Source: Acinetobacter brisouioides
Lineage (GTDB): Bacteria; Pseudomonadota; Gammaproteobacteria; Pseudomonadales; Moraxellaceae
Direction of reading: 5' to 3'
Assembly (NCBI RefSeq): GCF_004331075.1
Contig: NZ_SJNX01000002.1
Location: 310,001 to 374,000, forward strand
DNA length: 64,000 nt
Shown: one piece after another, positions 48,687 to 58,674 of the stretch
Numbering within the stretch: position 1 is the first letter of the stretch
How the letters are laid out: every line of letters starts with the position of its first letter
Made by a program: the position numbers and the translations under genes
The notes under the pieces: model-generated
The model's database searches: none
What the model saw: the letters and a program-made list of their open reading frames with translations, nothing else
What the model was told of the DNA's origin: nothing

Positions 48687-50543
48687 ATGGCGATTCCACA
48701 ACAGACCATTGACCAAATTCTTGACCGTACAGATCTTGTCGATCTGATCAGTCAGCGTGTCAAACTCAAAAAAACTGGACGCACATATTCTGGCTGTTGC
48801 CCGTTTCATCAAGAAAAAAGCCCGTCTTTCCATGTGTATCGGGACAAGCAGTACTATCATTGTTTTGGTTGCCAAGCCAATGGGAATGCCATTAAATTCT
48901 TAATGGACATCGACAACCGTAGTTTTATCGATGTCATGAAAGACTTAGCCAGTCAGACAGGGATAGAGCTTCCTAAAGACAATCAGGACAGTAAGAAGCT
49001 TACTTATAAAAAAACAATTACACCAACACCAAGCATCAGTGCTCCACCTGTTGCTCCTGTAGCCGCACCCGACAATATTCAGGACTTTGAGCCATATCCA
49101 TTCCCACACGATGATCCTTTTTTATTTGCAGAAAATCAGTTTTCTGAGATTACTCAAGAAGGAAACTTGTATGATTTACTGGAAAATATTGCCCAGTTTT
49201 ATCAGCAGCAACTACCCAAAAGTGCCACTGCACAGCGTTATTTTAAACAGCGCGGTTTAAGTCCTGCAACCATTCAAGATTGGCGTTTGGGTTATGCACC
49301 AGAAGACTGGCAGCACTTAGAACAAGCATTTCCTCAAGATATTGATGGTTTAAAACAACTCGGTCTGATTCGCACCAGTGACAGCGGACGAGACTTTGAC
49401 TTATTACGGGATCGGGTGATTTTCCCAATTCGTGACCCCAAAGGTCGAGTGGTTGGTTTTGGTGGTCGTGCCCTAAACGACGAAATCAAACCCAAATACA
49501 TCAACTCACCCGATTCTGAAGTCTTCCATAAAAACCAGTTGCTATATGGACTGTATGAAGGCACCAAATTTAAAGCCCAAGACTGGCTATTGGTCGAAGG
49601 TTATATGGATGTAATTGCCTTACATCAGGCAGGTATACATGGTGCCGTCGCGACACTCGGAACCGCCAGTAACACCGAACATCTCAACATTTTATTCAAA
49701 CGCAATCATCGAATTACCATCGCTTTTGACGGCGATAGTGCAGGGCAAAAAGCAGCGCAGCGTACCCTAGAAATTGCCCTACCCCTTCTCAATGATGGTC
49801 GCGAACTGAAATTCTTTATTTTACCCAATGACCACGACCCTGACTCTTTAATTCGCCAAGAAGGCGTAGAGAGATTCCAGCAGCTCTGGCAACAAGCGCC
49901 TTTGCTATCTGATTTTTTATTTGCTCTGTTGACCCAGCAGCACGATGTCAGTACACCCGAAGGAAAAAGTCAGGTGATGGGCGAACTGAAAAATATGACG
50001 CAATTACTGCCACCGCAAGGCTCTTATCGTTATTTGCTCAATCAGGCTTTTCGGGAAAAACTGGGGCTAGGTAAACGCTTTACCCCAAAAATCAGCCATG
50101 ATGCTTCACTCTCTTTCAATATTCGCACGCGAGATGAAGACTTTGCGGTTGCCTTGCTCATGAGTAATCCGTTTTTATATACGCACTTTGAGCAATTACG
50201 CGCCTATATTCAGCAAGATGACTTATTGGCAGAAATTCTAGCAGTTCTTGATCAGGTCTTTGACAAACTACCTGAAGATCAGGAGCGCGCAATTTATTAT
50301 GTTTTAGGCGCTTGCTATGCGTATCGAAATGAAATTGCAGAATTATTACAGCGCACCAACGTTTTAGATATTTTAAATTCGCCAGAACAGGCTTTTAATT
50401 TTGCCAAAGAAAATGCTTTAGCTTTACAAGAAAAGTTGCTTAGACAGCGTATGAAACGCCCTGCATCATTACAGGAATCGCAAAATTTACGAATACAGCT
50501 CAATGAACTTACCAAGAAAATCAGTTTAAGATTATTGCACTAA
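48687..50543 (+). CDS. dnaG: DNA primase DnaG
   Basis: DnaG makes RNA primers for chromosome replication. The 618-residue product has the CHC2 zinc motif C38-x2-H41 ... C59-x2-C62 (CCPFHQEKSP and HCFGCQANGN), the basic RNA-polymerase domain with FPIRDPKGRVVGFGGR, the TOPRIM domain with EGYMDVIALHQAG and FDGDSAGQKAA (metal Glu/Asp), and the C-terminal DnaB-interacting helicase-binding region. Length is typical. It is monocistronic in this window, ended by the hairpin at 50551; rpoD, its usual operon partner, is 13 kb away. Confidence 0.97.
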   Translation: MAIPQQTIDQILDRTDLVDLISQRVKLKKTGRTYSGCCPFHQEKSPSFHVYRDKQYYHCFGCQANGNAIKFLMDIDNRSFIDVMKDLASQTGIELPKDNQDSKKLTYKKTITPTPSISAPPVAPVAAPDNIQDFEPYPFPHDDPFLFAENQFSEITQEGNLYDLLENIAQFYQQQLPKSATAQRYFKQRGLSPATIQDWRLGYAPEDWQHLEQAFPQDIDGLKQLGLIRTSDSGRDFDLLRDRVIFPIRDPKGRVVGFGGRALNDEIKPKYINSPDSEVFHKNQLLYGLYEGTKFKAQDWLLVEGYMDVIALHQAGIHGAVATLGTASNTEHLNILFKRNHRITIAFDGDSAGQKAAQRTLEIALPLLNDGRELKFFILPNDHDPDSLIRQEGVERFQQLWQQAPLLSDFLFALLTQQHDVSTPEGKSQVMGELKNMTQLLPPQGSYRYLLNQAFREKLGLGKRFTPKISHDASLSFNIRTRDEDFAVALLMSNPFLYTHFEQLRAYIQQDDLLAEILAVLDQVFDKLPEDQERAIYYVLGACYAYRNEIAELLQRTNVLDILNSPEQAFNFAKENALALQEKLLRQRMKRPASLQESQNLRIQLNELTKKISLRLLH

Positions 50544-50550
50544 TCAAAAT

Positions 50551-50576
50551 AGCAGGTGAAATTTATCTCACCTGCT
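50551..50576. terminator. Bidirectional terminator after dnaG
   Basis: AGCAGGTGA (50551-50559) pairs perfectly with TCACCTGCT (50568-50576), between dnaG and the convergent small gene. Confidence 0.8.
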
Positions 50577-50590
50577 TTACATCATAACAA

Positions 50591-50821
50591 TTAATTAAAA
50601 AATAAATGCTGATAAGCAGACTGAAAACACTTATGCACGCCAAGCTGTTGGACTTGCTGCTGGCGTGTCTGGGCATTTTCAAATTCACCATCAAAGACCC
50701 CAATCGAAATACTTTTTAAATCAGGGCAATACTGTGCGATTTGGCGCTTACCAAACTGCCACGGATGTAAACAGACCTGTGATAAACGAATGTGTGACGA
50801 TGCAGAACTACGATATTTCAT
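50591..50821 (-). CDS. Small protein of unknown function, 76 residues
   Basis: This frame has a good ribosome site (AGGAGA 7 bases before the ATG) and its own shared terminator, so it is likely a real gene. The product is soluble, without signal or membrane segment: MKYRSSASSHIRLSQVCLHP, then CPDLKSISIGVFDGEF, and QTRQQQVQQLGVHKCF. I recognise no family. It is convergent with dnaG and follows the hemA direction with a 280-bp spacer. Confidence 0.55.
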   Translation of the reverse strand: MKYRSSASSHIRLSQVCLHPWQFGKRQIAQYCPDLKSISIGVFDGEFENAQTRQQQVQQLGVHKCFQSAYQHLFFN

Positions 50822-51103
50822 GTCAATCTCCTACCGCTAAAAATGAAATGCGAGCAGTGAAAATCAACCAATATCCTTTTCGGAGATTTTACAGCGGAGA
50901 CAGTATAATGCGTCTAAAGCCTAATAGAACAACGTTAAAATTTCTCAGTATCATTTTAAAAATACACGACTTGACAACCAAGTACGCGTTAATCTTTTGA
51001 AGAATAATCATTATTTTTTTTAATATCTGAATGGTTTCAAGCAAATGACTTTATAGTCATCAAATCTAAAATATTGCACACTCACGATGCAGAACACAAA
51101 AAA
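50822..51103. other. AT-rich spacer between a small gene and hemA
   Basis: No gene is recognised. A TTGACA at 50970-50975 is followed only by weak -10 candidates. It might serve a short transcript, but nothing shows one. Confidence 0.35.
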
Positions 51104-52387
51104 CTAACTTTTGGGTTTTCGGCGATGCTGCAACACACGTTGTAAATGATCCTGAATCCATTCCAAATATTCAGGATCTTCAGTTTGAGCAGCTTCGCGC
51201 AACAGCATAGAAGTTGGGTGAAGTAGTTTATGTGTTAAACGATGTGCAAGTTCCTGAATCACTTTTTCAGGTGTTTCACCTTCTTTTAAACATTGTAAGG
51301 CATGCTCAACTTCTTCTTGTTGCATCTGCTGCCCAGCTTCACGATAAGCACAAATTGAATGCCCTGCTTGCTTGACTTTTTCTTGAGTAAGTAACTGAGT
51401 TGCCAACTGATTGACCATGACTTCAGCTTCAACCGCGGCTTGACGGCGCTGAGCCAGATTTTCATCAATCACGCTTTGTAAATCATCGACACCGTATAGA
51501 TACACACCATCCAAACTTTCAACTTTGGGGTCTATATCACGCGGAACAGCCAAATCCACCAGCAACATTTGCTGATAACGGCGCTTCTTTAAGGCTGCTT
51601 TGACATCCTGATAAGCAATTACTTGATGCAAACTGCCTGTACAGCTTGAAATCACATCGGCACGATGCAAATGCTGCGACAATTCTTCAAATGGAATAAT
51701 TTCAACTTCTACAAATGGTGTGATTTCATTGGCAAGTTTTTCTGCACGTTCGCGACCACGGTTACAGATCAGGATTTTAGCAACTCCCATATCTGCCATA
51801 TGCTTTGCAACAAGGCTGTTCATTTCCCCTGCCGCAACCATCAGCACCACCAGTTTTTCAGGGTGGCTAAAGACTTGCTGTGCTAACTGCGCTACGGCAT
51901 ATCCCATAGATACAGCATGATTGCCGACGGCGGTTTCTGAACGCACACGTTTAGCAGCATAGAACGCATATTCAAAGACACGATTTAAATTTCCCGACAC
52001 CGTGCCCGACTCTTTTGCCAGCGACAATGCCGATTTCACCTGCCCTAAAATCTGTGGCTCACCAAGCATGAGCGAATCTAGTCCACTTGCAACCCGCATT
52101 AAGTGAGAAACTGCCTGAATATCTTCATAGCGATATACATGATTAAACAATTGGTTAACATCAATGCCATTGGTTTGCGCAAGCCAATTTAATAGCATGT
52201 CTGCTTCATCAGTCATCGCATAGACTTCTGTGCGGTTACAGGTTGACACCACCACTAAGTCATTGAATTGACTTTGATGACTTTGTTCAGCCAATAAAGT
52301 ACGCAGTCGTTCTGCGTTGAACGCAACACGTTCACGCAACTCAACTGAGGCTGTTTGATGGTTGACACCTAAAGCAAAGAACGCCAT
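51104..52387 (-). CDS. hemA: Glutamyl-tRNA reductase HemA
   Basis: HemA reduces the glutamyl group of glutamyl-tRNA to glutamate-1-semialdehyde, the first committed step of haem synthesis, passing it to HemL. The 427-residue product has [19 protein letters not shown], the catalytic cysteine in [12 protein letters not shown], the signature [22 protein letters not shown], the NADPH-binding region ([23 protein letters not shown]) and the C-terminal dimerisation helices. It is divergent from the TPR gene. Confidence 0.97.
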   Translation of the reverse strand: MAFFALGVNHQTASVELRERVAFNAERLRTLLAEQSHQSQFNDLVVVSTCNRTEVYAMTDEADMLLNWLAQTNGIDVNQLFNHVYRYEDIQAVSHLMRVASGLDSLMLGEPQILGQVKSALSLAKESGTVSGNLNRVFEYAFYAAKRVRSETAVGNHAVSMGYAVAQLAQQVFSHPEKLVVLMVAAGEMNSLVAKHMADMGVAKILICNRGRERAEKLANEITPFVEVEIIPFEELSQHLHRADVISSCTGSLHQVIAYQDVKAALKKRRYQQMLLVDLAVPRDIDPKVESLDGVYLYGVDDLQSVIDENLAQRRQAAVEAEVMVNQLATQLLTQEKVKQAGHSICAYREAGQQMQQEEVEHALQCLKEGETPEKVIQELAHRLTHKLLHPTSMLLREAAQTEDPEYLEWIQDHLQRVLQHRRKPKS

Positions 52388-52504
52388 GTCAGATCATCAT
52401 TTCACTAAAATTATGCATGTGTTATTGTGCATCATCGGTGTCATAATAAGCATAAATATTTGGATAAAGAAATTTTGCAGCAAACAATTCGCCAACAATC
52501 ATGT

Positions 52505-54211
52505 ATGTTAATACGACGCTATTCTAGCACAATCTTATTGCTAGGAAGCATCACCTTATGTGCCTATAATTACACTTACGCGCAAAATACAGTGGCACAC
52601 TATAATCCACTTCCGTTAAAACAAACCATGATTGCCGAATTTGCTTTGCAATATCAACAAACTGCCACAGCATTACACAACTACACAGTTCTGGCAATTC
52701 ATAGCAGCTCCACAGCAATCAAACAACGTGCGCTTGACATCGCGCTCGATGAAAATGACCTGCCATCTGCACTCGATATTGCAACACATTGGGTCAATCA
52801 AGACCCAATAGATGTACCCGCTCTATTCTATTTAGCACACATTGCACTAAAAACACATAAATATGAGTTAACTGCACAAACACTTGATAAAATTTTAAAC
52901 ATCGACCCTGATGCCGATCTGGCTGAAATTGTCGCGGGGATTGCACCTGATTCACAAGAAGATCGAACCACACTGCTCAAAACCTTACGCAGTAGTAAAG
53001 CTAGAAGCAATCCATCAATTTTGGTCATGATTGCAAGCTTAGAAGCCCAAGATAATCAATTAGAACAAGCATTAAAAGACATACAGCGCGCTTTGCGAAA
53101 ACGCCCAAATGTCACCAGTTTCATTTTACTCAAAGCCAATATCTTGGACGCATCGGGCAATCAGGATGCCACCATACAATGGTATGCAAAATCGAGTCGT
53201 CAGCATAACTACAACTTAGAAGTACGCCTTGCTGAAGCAAAATATTTAATCAAGATTGGTCAATCTGAACTGGGCTTAAAAAAACTCGAAGGTATTATTC
53301 GCAACTGGCCTTCTGCCGATGAACCTATTTTCATTGCAGGCTTAACCAGTATTGACTTAAAATGCTATGATCAAGCTGAAGGCTTTTTATTGCAGCTTAA
53401 AAATTCTTCACAATATCAAAATGATGCTTATTATTACCTCGCGATTAATGCTGAGCGTAAACAGCATTATGAAACAGCCAAAGCTTATTATCGCCTAGTC
53501 GATGGTAGTTTATACACAGTATCACGCCGAAGCCTCGTCACCATTTATGATAAAGAAGACAAGCTCAGCGATGCCTTACGCTTTTTGACACAAGAACGAG
53601 TTAATTACCCACAACACGCCAGTTTTTTATATCAACTGCAAGCAGAAATCCTGAAAAAACTAAATCATAAACTTGCAGCGATTGAACTGCTTGATGAAGC
53701 AATTCACAATCTCCCCGATGATCCTGATTTGATTTACGCACAAGTATTATTGCTCGACCCTTATCAGGATAAAGACCGTTTAGAACAAGATTTAAATAAG
53801 TTACTGAATATTGAACCCAATAGCCCCACTTATCTCAATGCTTATGCTTATACGTTGGCATTACAAAACCGTCGCTTGGGCGATGCACGCAAATATGTCG
53901 AACATGCTTTAGAGTACGCACCCGATCAAGCCTCTATTCTTGACACTTATGGCTTAATCACCTTTTTACAAAATGATCTTGCCACTGCAATCCCTGCCTT
54001 AGAAAAAGCCTACATGCTCAATGAAAATGTAGGTACAGGCGTTCGTCTAGCCAAAGCATTATATTTACGAGGGAATATGCAGAAATTTGCAGATTTGTTA
54101 CAAGAACTCAAACAAAAACACCCGAACAATCCACAAGTAATTCAGTTAAATTCCTTGTTATTATCACACCAGCAAAAAATGAGTTTAGTTCACCATGCAT
54201 CTGTTCACTAA
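52505..54211 (+). CDS. Exported tetratricopeptide-repeat protein
   Basis: The 568-residue product (ATG at 52505; further upstream in-frame codons lie in the divergent promoter zone) begins with a signal peptide (MLIRRYSSTILLLGSITLCAYNYTYA). The rest is a run of TPR-like helix pairs, for example DVPALFYLAHIALKTHKYELTAQTLDKIL, LEQALKDIQRALRKRPNV, HYETAKAYYRLVDGSL and GDARKYVEHALEYAPDQASILDTYGLITFLQNDLATAIPALEKAY. It probably acts as a periplasmic scaffold. Its end overlaps lolB by 17 bp, and the pairing suggests a role near outer-membrane lipoprotein sorting, but no function is known to me. Confidence 0.85.
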   Translation: MLIRRYSSTILLLGSITLCAYNYTYAQNTVAHYNPLPLKQTMIAEFALQYQQTATALHNYTVLAIHSSSTAIKQRALDIALDENDLPSALDIATHWVNQDPIDVPALFYLAHIALKTHKYELTAQTLDKILNIDPDADLAEIVAGIAPDSQEDRTTLLKTLRSSKARSNPSILVMIASLEAQDNQLEQALKDIQRALRKRPNVTSFILLKANILDASGNQDATIQWYAKSSRQHNYNLEVRLAEAKYLIKIGQSELGLKKLEGIIRNWPSADEPIFIAGLTSIDLKCYDQAEGFLLQLKNSSQYQNDAYYYLAINAERKQHYETAKAYYRLVDGSLYTVSRRSLVTIYDKEDKLSDALRFLTQERVNYPQHASFLYQLQAEILKKLNHKLAAIELLDEAIHNLPDDPDLIYAQVLLLDPYQDKDRLEQDLNKLLNIEPNSPTYLNAYAYTLALQNRRLGDARKYVEHALEYAPDQASILDTYGLITFLQNDLATAIPALEKAYMLNENVGTGVRLAKALYLRGNMQKFADLLQELKQKHPNNPQVIQLNSLLLSHQQKMSLVHHASVH

Positions 54212-54794
54212 AATTGGTTTAGGGCTACTGACCAGCAGCAGTTTGATTTTGACAGGCTGTCAGCAATACAGAAAGCCTCAACCTATGATCAATCAGTTGC
54301 CTACAACCAATACAATAGCATCGGCTCAAGAAACCAATTTTTCTCTGCAAGGTAAAATTGGAGTACGTACACCAAAACAATCTGGCAGTGCTTTTTTTAC
54401 ATGGGAACAACAACAGGATAATTTTGACATTGAGCTGAGTGGCGCACTGGGTATAGGCAAAACCCATATTCAAGGAATACCAGGACAAGTCACCCTAAAT
54501 AGCGCAAAAACAGGCTTGATTCATGCAGCAACACCAGAAGAGCTTTTAGAAAAAGCGACAGGCTGGCAAGCGCCTATTACCGATTTGGTTCACTGGATTT
54601 TAGCACAACCCGCAACAGCTTCAGTTCAAATCGAAAAAGACCAACAACAGCGCCCAACTCAATTTATTGAAGATGGCTGGATCGTCCATCTCAGTTACAA
54701 CAACGCTGCAACGCTACCTAACAAATTAATTTTAAAACAACAGCTTGATGATGGTCAGGAAAATCGTATTACAATGGTCATTCAAGACCGCTAA
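54195..54794 (+). CDS. lolB: Outer membrane lipoprotein receptor LolB
   Basis: LolB receives lipoproteins from LolA and inserts them in the outer membrane. The 199-residue product has a lipoprotein signal (LGLLTSSSLILTGCQQ), then the LolB pattern: FSLQGKIGVRTPKQSGSAFFTWEQQ, DIELSGALGIGKTHIQG, and ATPEELLEKATGWQAPITDLVHWI. It overlaps the TPR gene by 17 bp and precedes ispE by 14 bp, the classical lolB-ispE arrangement. Confidence 0.93.
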   Translation: MHLFTKIGLGLLTSSSLILTGCQQYRKPQPMINQLPTTNTIASAQETNFSLQGKIGVRTPKQSGSAFFTWEQQQDNFDIELSGALGIGKTHIQGIPGQVTLNSAKTGLIHAATPEELLEKATGWQAPITDLVHWILAQPATASVQIEKDQQQRPTQFIEDGWIVHLSYNNAATLPNKLILKQQLDDGQENRITMVIQDR

Positions 54795-54808
54795 CTAGAT
54801 TTCAATTT

Positions 54809-55642
54809 ATGATTCGCGTTCCTTCCCCTGCAAAACTTAATCTTTTTTTACATATCACTGGTCGACGAGCCGATGGTTACCATGAATTGCAAACCATTTT
54901 CCAACTCATCGATTTATATGACTGGCTTGAGTTTGAACCTAATGATAATCAAAACATTTGCCTCGATGGTTTATCTAGTGTCGAGCAGAAAGACAATCTG
55001 ATTTTCAAAGCTGCTGAAAAACTCAAGCCTTTTGCCCAGCACTTTTGCGGATTAAATATCCATTTAGACAAACATATTCCCATGGGTGCGGGTCTAGGCG
55101 GTGGTTCATCTAATGCAGCAACGACACTCTTGGTACTCAATCAACTCTGGAAATGCAGCTTAAATATTCAGCAACTGGCAGAGATTGGGCAAAGTTTAGG
55201 AGCAGATGTACCTGTATTTGTGCATGGTCACAATGCATGGGCTGAAGGCATCGGTGAACAAATTACATTCATCAATTTGCCTAAAAAACAGTTCATTGTG
55301 CTTAAACCTGATTGTTTTATCAGCACTCAACTGCTTTTTTCACAAAAAACATTGACAAGAGATTCCAAGACCTCTAAATTTTGCGCCTATCAGCGAAAGC
55401 CATCGGATTTCGGAAATAACTTTGAGCCAATCGCAAGAAGTTTATATCCTAAAGTTGATGAAGCAATGCAATATCTCGATCAGTTCGGTATTGCAAAACT
55501 TACAGGAACAGGTGCCTGTGTTTTTGTTGAAGTCACTCCTGATATGCAAACAGAGCAAATTGTTCGCAATGCACCATGTAACGCTTACTTGGTACAAAGC
55601 TTAGATAAATCTCCTTTGTGTGACATACAGGTAGTACTATAG
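54809..55642 (+). CDS. ispE: 4-(cytidine 5'-diphospho)-2-C-methyl-D-erythritol kinase IspE
   Basis: IspE phosphorylates CDP-methylerythritol in the MEP isoprenoid pathway. The 277-residue GHMP kinase has the substrate motif SPAKLNLFLHITGRRADGYHEL, the ATP-binding glycine loop IPMGAGLGGGSSNAAT and the C-terminal motif AKLTGTGACVFVE. The TAG stop (55640-55642) shares two bases with the first tRNA-Gln gene, so tRNA processing would cut at the very end of the coding sequence. Confidence 0.96.
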   Translation: MIRVPSPAKLNLFLHITGRRADGYHELQTIFQLIDLYDWLEFEPNDNQNICLDGLSSVEQKDNLIFKAAEKLKPFAQHFCGLNIHLDKHIPMGAGLGGGSSNAATTLLVLNQLWKCSLNIQQLAEIGQSLGADVPVFVHGHNAWAEGIGEQITFINLPKKQFIVLKPDCFISTQLLFSQKTLTRDSKTSKFCAYQRKPSDFGNNFEPIARSLYPKVDEAMQYLDQFGIAKLTGTGACVFVEVTPDMQTEQIVRNAPCNAYLVQSLDKSPLCDIQVVL

Positions 55643-55715
55643 GGGCGTCGCCAAGTGGTAAGGCAGCGGGTTTTGATCTCGCCATCCGTTGGTTCGAATC
55701 CAGCCGCCCCTGCCA
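55641..55715 (+). tRNA. tRNA-Gln (TTG), copy 1
   Basis: A 75-nt cloverleaf with encoded CCA: acceptor AGGGGCG/CGCCCCT, D-arm TCGCCAAGTGGTAAGGC, anticodon loop TTTTGAT with anticodon TTG at 55673-55675, and T-arm GGTTCGAATCC. It overlaps the ispE stop codon by two bases. Confidence 0.97.
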
Positions 55716-55738
55716 TCATCTGAAGATTTTTGCATTAT

Positions 55739-55813
55739 AGGGGCGTCGCCAAGTGGTAAGGCAGCGGGTTTTGATCTCGCCATCCGTTGGTTCGAATCCA
55801 GCCGCCCCTGCCA
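55739..55813 (+). tRNA. tRNA-Gln (TTG), copy 2
   Basis: Identical in sequence to copy 1 by eye, 23 bp after it. Confidence 0.97.
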
Positions 55814-55830
55814 TTGCAATTATCGAATTT

Positions 55831-55905
55831 AGGGGCGTCGCCAAGTGGTAAGGCAGCGGGTTTTGATCTCGCCATCCGTTGGTTCGAATCCAGCCGCCCC
55901 TGCCA
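55831..55905 (+). tRNA. tRNA-Gln (TTG), copy 3
   Basis: Identical in sequence to copy 1 by eye, 17 bp after copy 2. Confidence 0.97.
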
Positions 55906-55994
55906 TTATTTGAAAAGACAGAAATTAAAGAAGAACCTCTTGTGATTTGTCCTTGACAAAACAGAGTAAAAACTTTAAAGTTCTGCCACATATT

Positions 55995-56069
55995 AGGGGC
56001 GTCGCCAAGTGGTAAGGCAGCGGGTTTTGATCTCGCCATCCGTTGGTTCGAATCCAGCCGCCCCTGCCA
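55995..56069 (+). tRNA. tRNA-Gln (TTG), copy 4
   Basis: Identical in sequence to copy 1 by eye, 89 bp after copy 3 and 39 bp before prs. The spacer before it has a TTGACA (55952-55957) but no clear -10, so a separate promoter is possible. Confidence 0.97.
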
Positions 56070-56108
56070 GATTCTCCTAAACAACACACCAACCGCCAAG
56101 GGTGCTTC

Positions 56109-57062
56109 ATGCCCAATCTTGTCGTTTTTAGTGGAAATGCTCATCCACAATTCGCTCAAAAAGTCGTAAGCCATTTACACATTCCTTTAGGCTCTGCTTC
56201 AATTAACCGTTTTTCTGATGGTGAAATTGCTGTAGAAATTACTGAAAATGTACGTGGTAAGGACGTTTTCATCGTTCAGCCTACTTGCGCCCCAACCAAT
56301 GATAACCTGATGGAAATCTTGGTCATGGCTGATGCACTTCGTCGTGCTAGCGCTGGACGTATTACTGCTGTTATCCCTTACTTTGGCTATGCTCGCCAAG
56401 ACCGTCGTCCACGTTCTGCACGTGTGCCGATTACAGCTAAAGTCGTTGCTGACATGCTCACTACTGTTGGTATTGACCGTGTTGTGATGATCGATTTGCA
56501 TGCTGACCAAATTCAAGGTTTCTTCGATATTCCTGTCGACAACATTTACGGCACACCTGCTTTGCTTGCTGACTTACGTCAACAACAACATGACAACCTG
56601 ATGGTAGTATCACCAGATGTTGGCGGTGTTGTTCGTGCACGCGCTGTTGCAAAACAGATGGGTGATATTGATTTAGCAATCATTGATAAACGTCGTCAAA
56701 AAGCGAATGAATCTCAAGTGATGCACTTAATTGGTGATGTCAAAAATCGTGACTGCGTCATTGTAGATGATATGGTCGATACTGCTGGTACTTTATGCAA
56801 AGCAGCAGATGCGCTTAAACAGTTTGGCGCACGCCGTGTTGTTGCTTATGCAACTCACCCTGTGCTTTCGGGCAAAGCGATCGACAATCTACGTAACTCT
56901 GTGATTGATGAGTTGGTTGTAACTGATACCATTCCATTATCACAAGAAGCCATTGATTTGGGTAAAATTCGTCAAGTTTCTGTTGCAAGCATGGTTGCTG
57001 AAACCATTCGTCGTATTAACAACGAAGAATCCATCAGCGCGATGTTTGACAGCTATTTATAA
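56109..57062 (+). CDS. prs: Ribose-phosphate pyrophosphokinase Prs
   Basis: Prs makes phosphoribosyl pyrophosphate (PRPP) for nucleotides, NAD, histidine and tryptophan. The ATG at 56109 ([16 protein letters not shown]) gives 317 residues; the earlier in-frame codons lie inside the tRNA. The class I signatures are [64 protein letters not shown] and the PRPP loop [17 protein letters not shown]. Cotranscription with the upstream tRNAs is likely; it precedes rplY and pth as in many gammaproteobacteria. Confidence 0.97.
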   Translation: MPNLVVFSGNAHPQFAQKVVSHLHIPLGSASINRFSDGEIAVEITENVRGKDVFIVQPTCAPTNDNLMEILVMADALRRASAGRITAVIPYFGYARQDRRPRSARVPITAKVVADMLTTVGIDRVVMIDLHADQIQGFFDIPVDNIYGTPALLADLRQQQHDNLMVVSPDVGGVVRARAVAKQMGDIDLAIIDKRRQKANESQVMHLIGDVKNRDCVIVDDMVDTAGTLCKAADALKQFGARRVVAYATHPVLSGKAIDNLRNSVIDELVVTDTIPLSQEAIDLGKIRQVSVASMVAETIRRINNEESISAMFDSYL

Positions 57063-57082
57063 TATAGCTGCACAATTTTCCT

Positions 57083-57108
57083 AAAGCCCTGCTATAATGC
57101 GGGGCTTT
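57083..57108 (+). terminator. Hairpin after prs, with a -10 box in its loop
   Basis: AAAGCCC (57083-57089) pairs with GGGCTTT (57102-57108). The loop contains TGCTATAAT, an extended -10 box (TATAAT at 57093-57098), so the same bases may end the prs transcript and start the rplY one. Confidence 0.65.
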
Positions 57109-57164
57109 CTATTAGCTAGATTGGTCGCAAATCTAGCTGTTTCGTAACTTAATGAGGATATCTC

Positions 57165-57461
57165 ATGGCTAATTTCGTATTAAATGCTCAAGCACGTGCT
57201 GAAGACAAACAAGGGAAAGGTTCGAGCCGCCGCCTTCGTCGTGAAGCATTAGTTCCTGCTATCATCTACGGTGGTGACGCAGAACCTGTATCTGTAACTT
57301 TACAACTTCGTGAACTTGTTAAAGCTCTAGAAAGCAACGCTTTCTTTGCTGAAGTTGTAGAAATCAAAGTTGGTGACAAAACTGAAAGCGTTAAAATTCA
57401 AGCGCTTCAACGTCACCCAGCAAAAAACACTCCTATGCACGCTGACTTCAAACGCGCGTAA
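57165..57461 (+). CDS. rplY: 50S ribosomal protein L25
   Basis: L25 binds 5S rRNA in the large subunit. The 98-residue product is the short form of the family (no CTC extension): it reads [40 protein letters not shown] and ends [22 protein letters not shown], which are hallmark segments. AGGATATC lies before the ATG. It is 22 bp upstream of pth. Confidence 0.95.
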   Translation: MANFVLNAQARAEDKQGKGSSRRLRREALVPAIIYGGDAEPVSVTLQLRELVKALESNAFFAEVVEIKVGDKTESVKIQALQRHPAKNTPMHADFKRA

Positions 57462-57483
57462 TGGTAAGTGAGAGCGTAGTTTC

Positions 57484-58062
57484 GTGACTAAAATTTCGCT
57501 CATTGTCGGTTTGGGCAATCCTGGTAAAGAATATGCCCAAACCCGACATAATGCTGGCTTTTGGTTTGTTGAGCAACTCGCAGACCGTTATGGCATTAGT
57601 TTAAAAGCAGATCCAAAATTTTACGGGATCAGCGGTCGTGGTAGCATCGAAGGTCATGATGTCCGTTTGTTACTACCCACCACATTTATGAACCGTTCTG
57701 GGCAAAGTGTCGTTCCCTTCACCAAGTTTTATCAAATTCAGCCTGAAGCAATATTAATTGCACATGATGAACTGGATATGAACCCTGGTGTGATCCGCCT
57801 AAAAACAGGTGGTGGTCATGGTGGTCACAATGGTCTACGTGACATTGTTCCGCATATCGGTGCCAATTTTCATCGTTTACGAATTGGTATTGGACATCCT
57901 GGCGCTAAAGAACGTGTTTCTGGTCATGTTTTAGGTAAAGCACCTAAAAGTGAACAGGATCTTATAGATGCAGCAATTGATCATGCATTGTCGAAAACTC
58001 AGCTTTTGGTTGAAGGTCAAGTTTCGCAAGCCATGAATCAAATCAATGCCTATAAACCATAA
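57484..58062 (+). CDS. pth: Peptidyl-tRNA hydrolase Pth
   Basis: Pth releases peptides from peptidyl-tRNA that has fallen off ribosomes. The 192-residue product starts at a GTG (57484), preceded by a GTGAGAG ribosome site. It has VGLGNPGKEYAQTRHNAGFWFVEQLA with the catalytic histidine, PTTFMNRSGQSV, AHDELDMNPGVIRLKTGGGHGGHNGLRDI and RLRIGIGHPG, all conserved. It is 22 bp after rplY and probably cotranscribed. Confidence 0.97.
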   Translation: MTKISLIVGLGNPGKEYAQTRHNAGFWFVEQLADRYGISLKADPKFYGISGRGSIEGHDVRLLLPTTFMNRSGQSVVPFTKFYQIQPEAILIAHDELDMNPGVIRLKTGGGHGGHNGLRDIVPHIGANFHRLRIGIGHPGAKERVSGHVLGKAPKSEQDLIDAAIDHALSKTQLLVEGQVSQAMNQINAYKP

Positions 58063-58152
58063 ATTCAATCTCTGATGGCATCTTTATGCACATCTCTTAA
58101 GTCTTTGAATGCCTTTTTTCTAGCAAACTGAGCAAATCGAGGAGATATTTGC

Positions 58153-58533
58153 ATGTTATCACGTTTATTAAAATGCAAAATCCATCGCGCAATCGTCACC
58201 CATGCTGAACTTCACTATGAAGGTTCTTGCGCAATTGACGGCGTTTTAATGGATTTGGCAGGCATTCGTGAATATGAAGAAATTCATGTTTGGAATGTCA
58301 CCAATGGTAAGCGTTTTTCAACCTATGCAATCCGTGGTGAAGATCATTCAGGTATTATTTCTGTTAATGGTGGCGCTGCGCATCAGGCTGAAGTGGGTGA
58401 TATCGTGATTATTGCAACATTTGGCGACTTCAATGAACAAGAAGCCAATGTACATAAACCGCGCCTTGTCTATGCTAATCCTGACAATACGGTCAACCAT
58501 ACAGCCAACTGTATTCCTGTACAGGTTGCTTAA
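58153..58533 (+). CDS. panD: Aspartate 1-decarboxylase PanD (pyruvoyl proenzyme)
   Basis: PanD makes beta-alanine for pantothenate and CoA, complementing coaD in this window. The 126-residue proenzyme cleaves itself between Gly24 and Ser25 ([10 protein letters not shown]), and Ser25 becomes the pyruvoyl group. Other family segments are [68 protein letters not shown] lies upstream of the ATG. Confidence 0.96.
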   Translation: MLSRLLKCKIHRAIVTHAELHYEGSCAIDGVLMDLAGIREYEEIHVWNVTNGKRFSTYAIRGEDHSGIISVNGGAAHQAEVGDIVIIATFGDFNEQEANVHKPRLVYANPDNTVNHTANCIPVQVA

Positions 58534-58655
58534 ATTTTTTGATTTTGATCATGAGCATATTTCGATATGCTCAGATTACCGCTCATAGCAGATTATTTAA
58601 TATTTATAGTACGAATCATTCTATAGAAAGGATGATTTTTCACAAAAAATGACGC

Positions 58656-58661
58656 TATAAT
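58656..58661 (+). promoter_or_regulatory. -10 box of the ribB leader promoter
   Basis: A perfect TATAAT lies about 14 bp before the FMN riboswitch, the right distance for transcription to begin just before it. No strong -35 box is visible. Confidence 0.6.
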
Positions 58662-58674
58662 TTTGTCACATCGC

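Noticed and set aside
55641..56069. Four direct repeats resembling a CRISPR-like array
   Set aside because: Each repeat is a complete 75-nt tRNA-Gln gene with unequal spacers.
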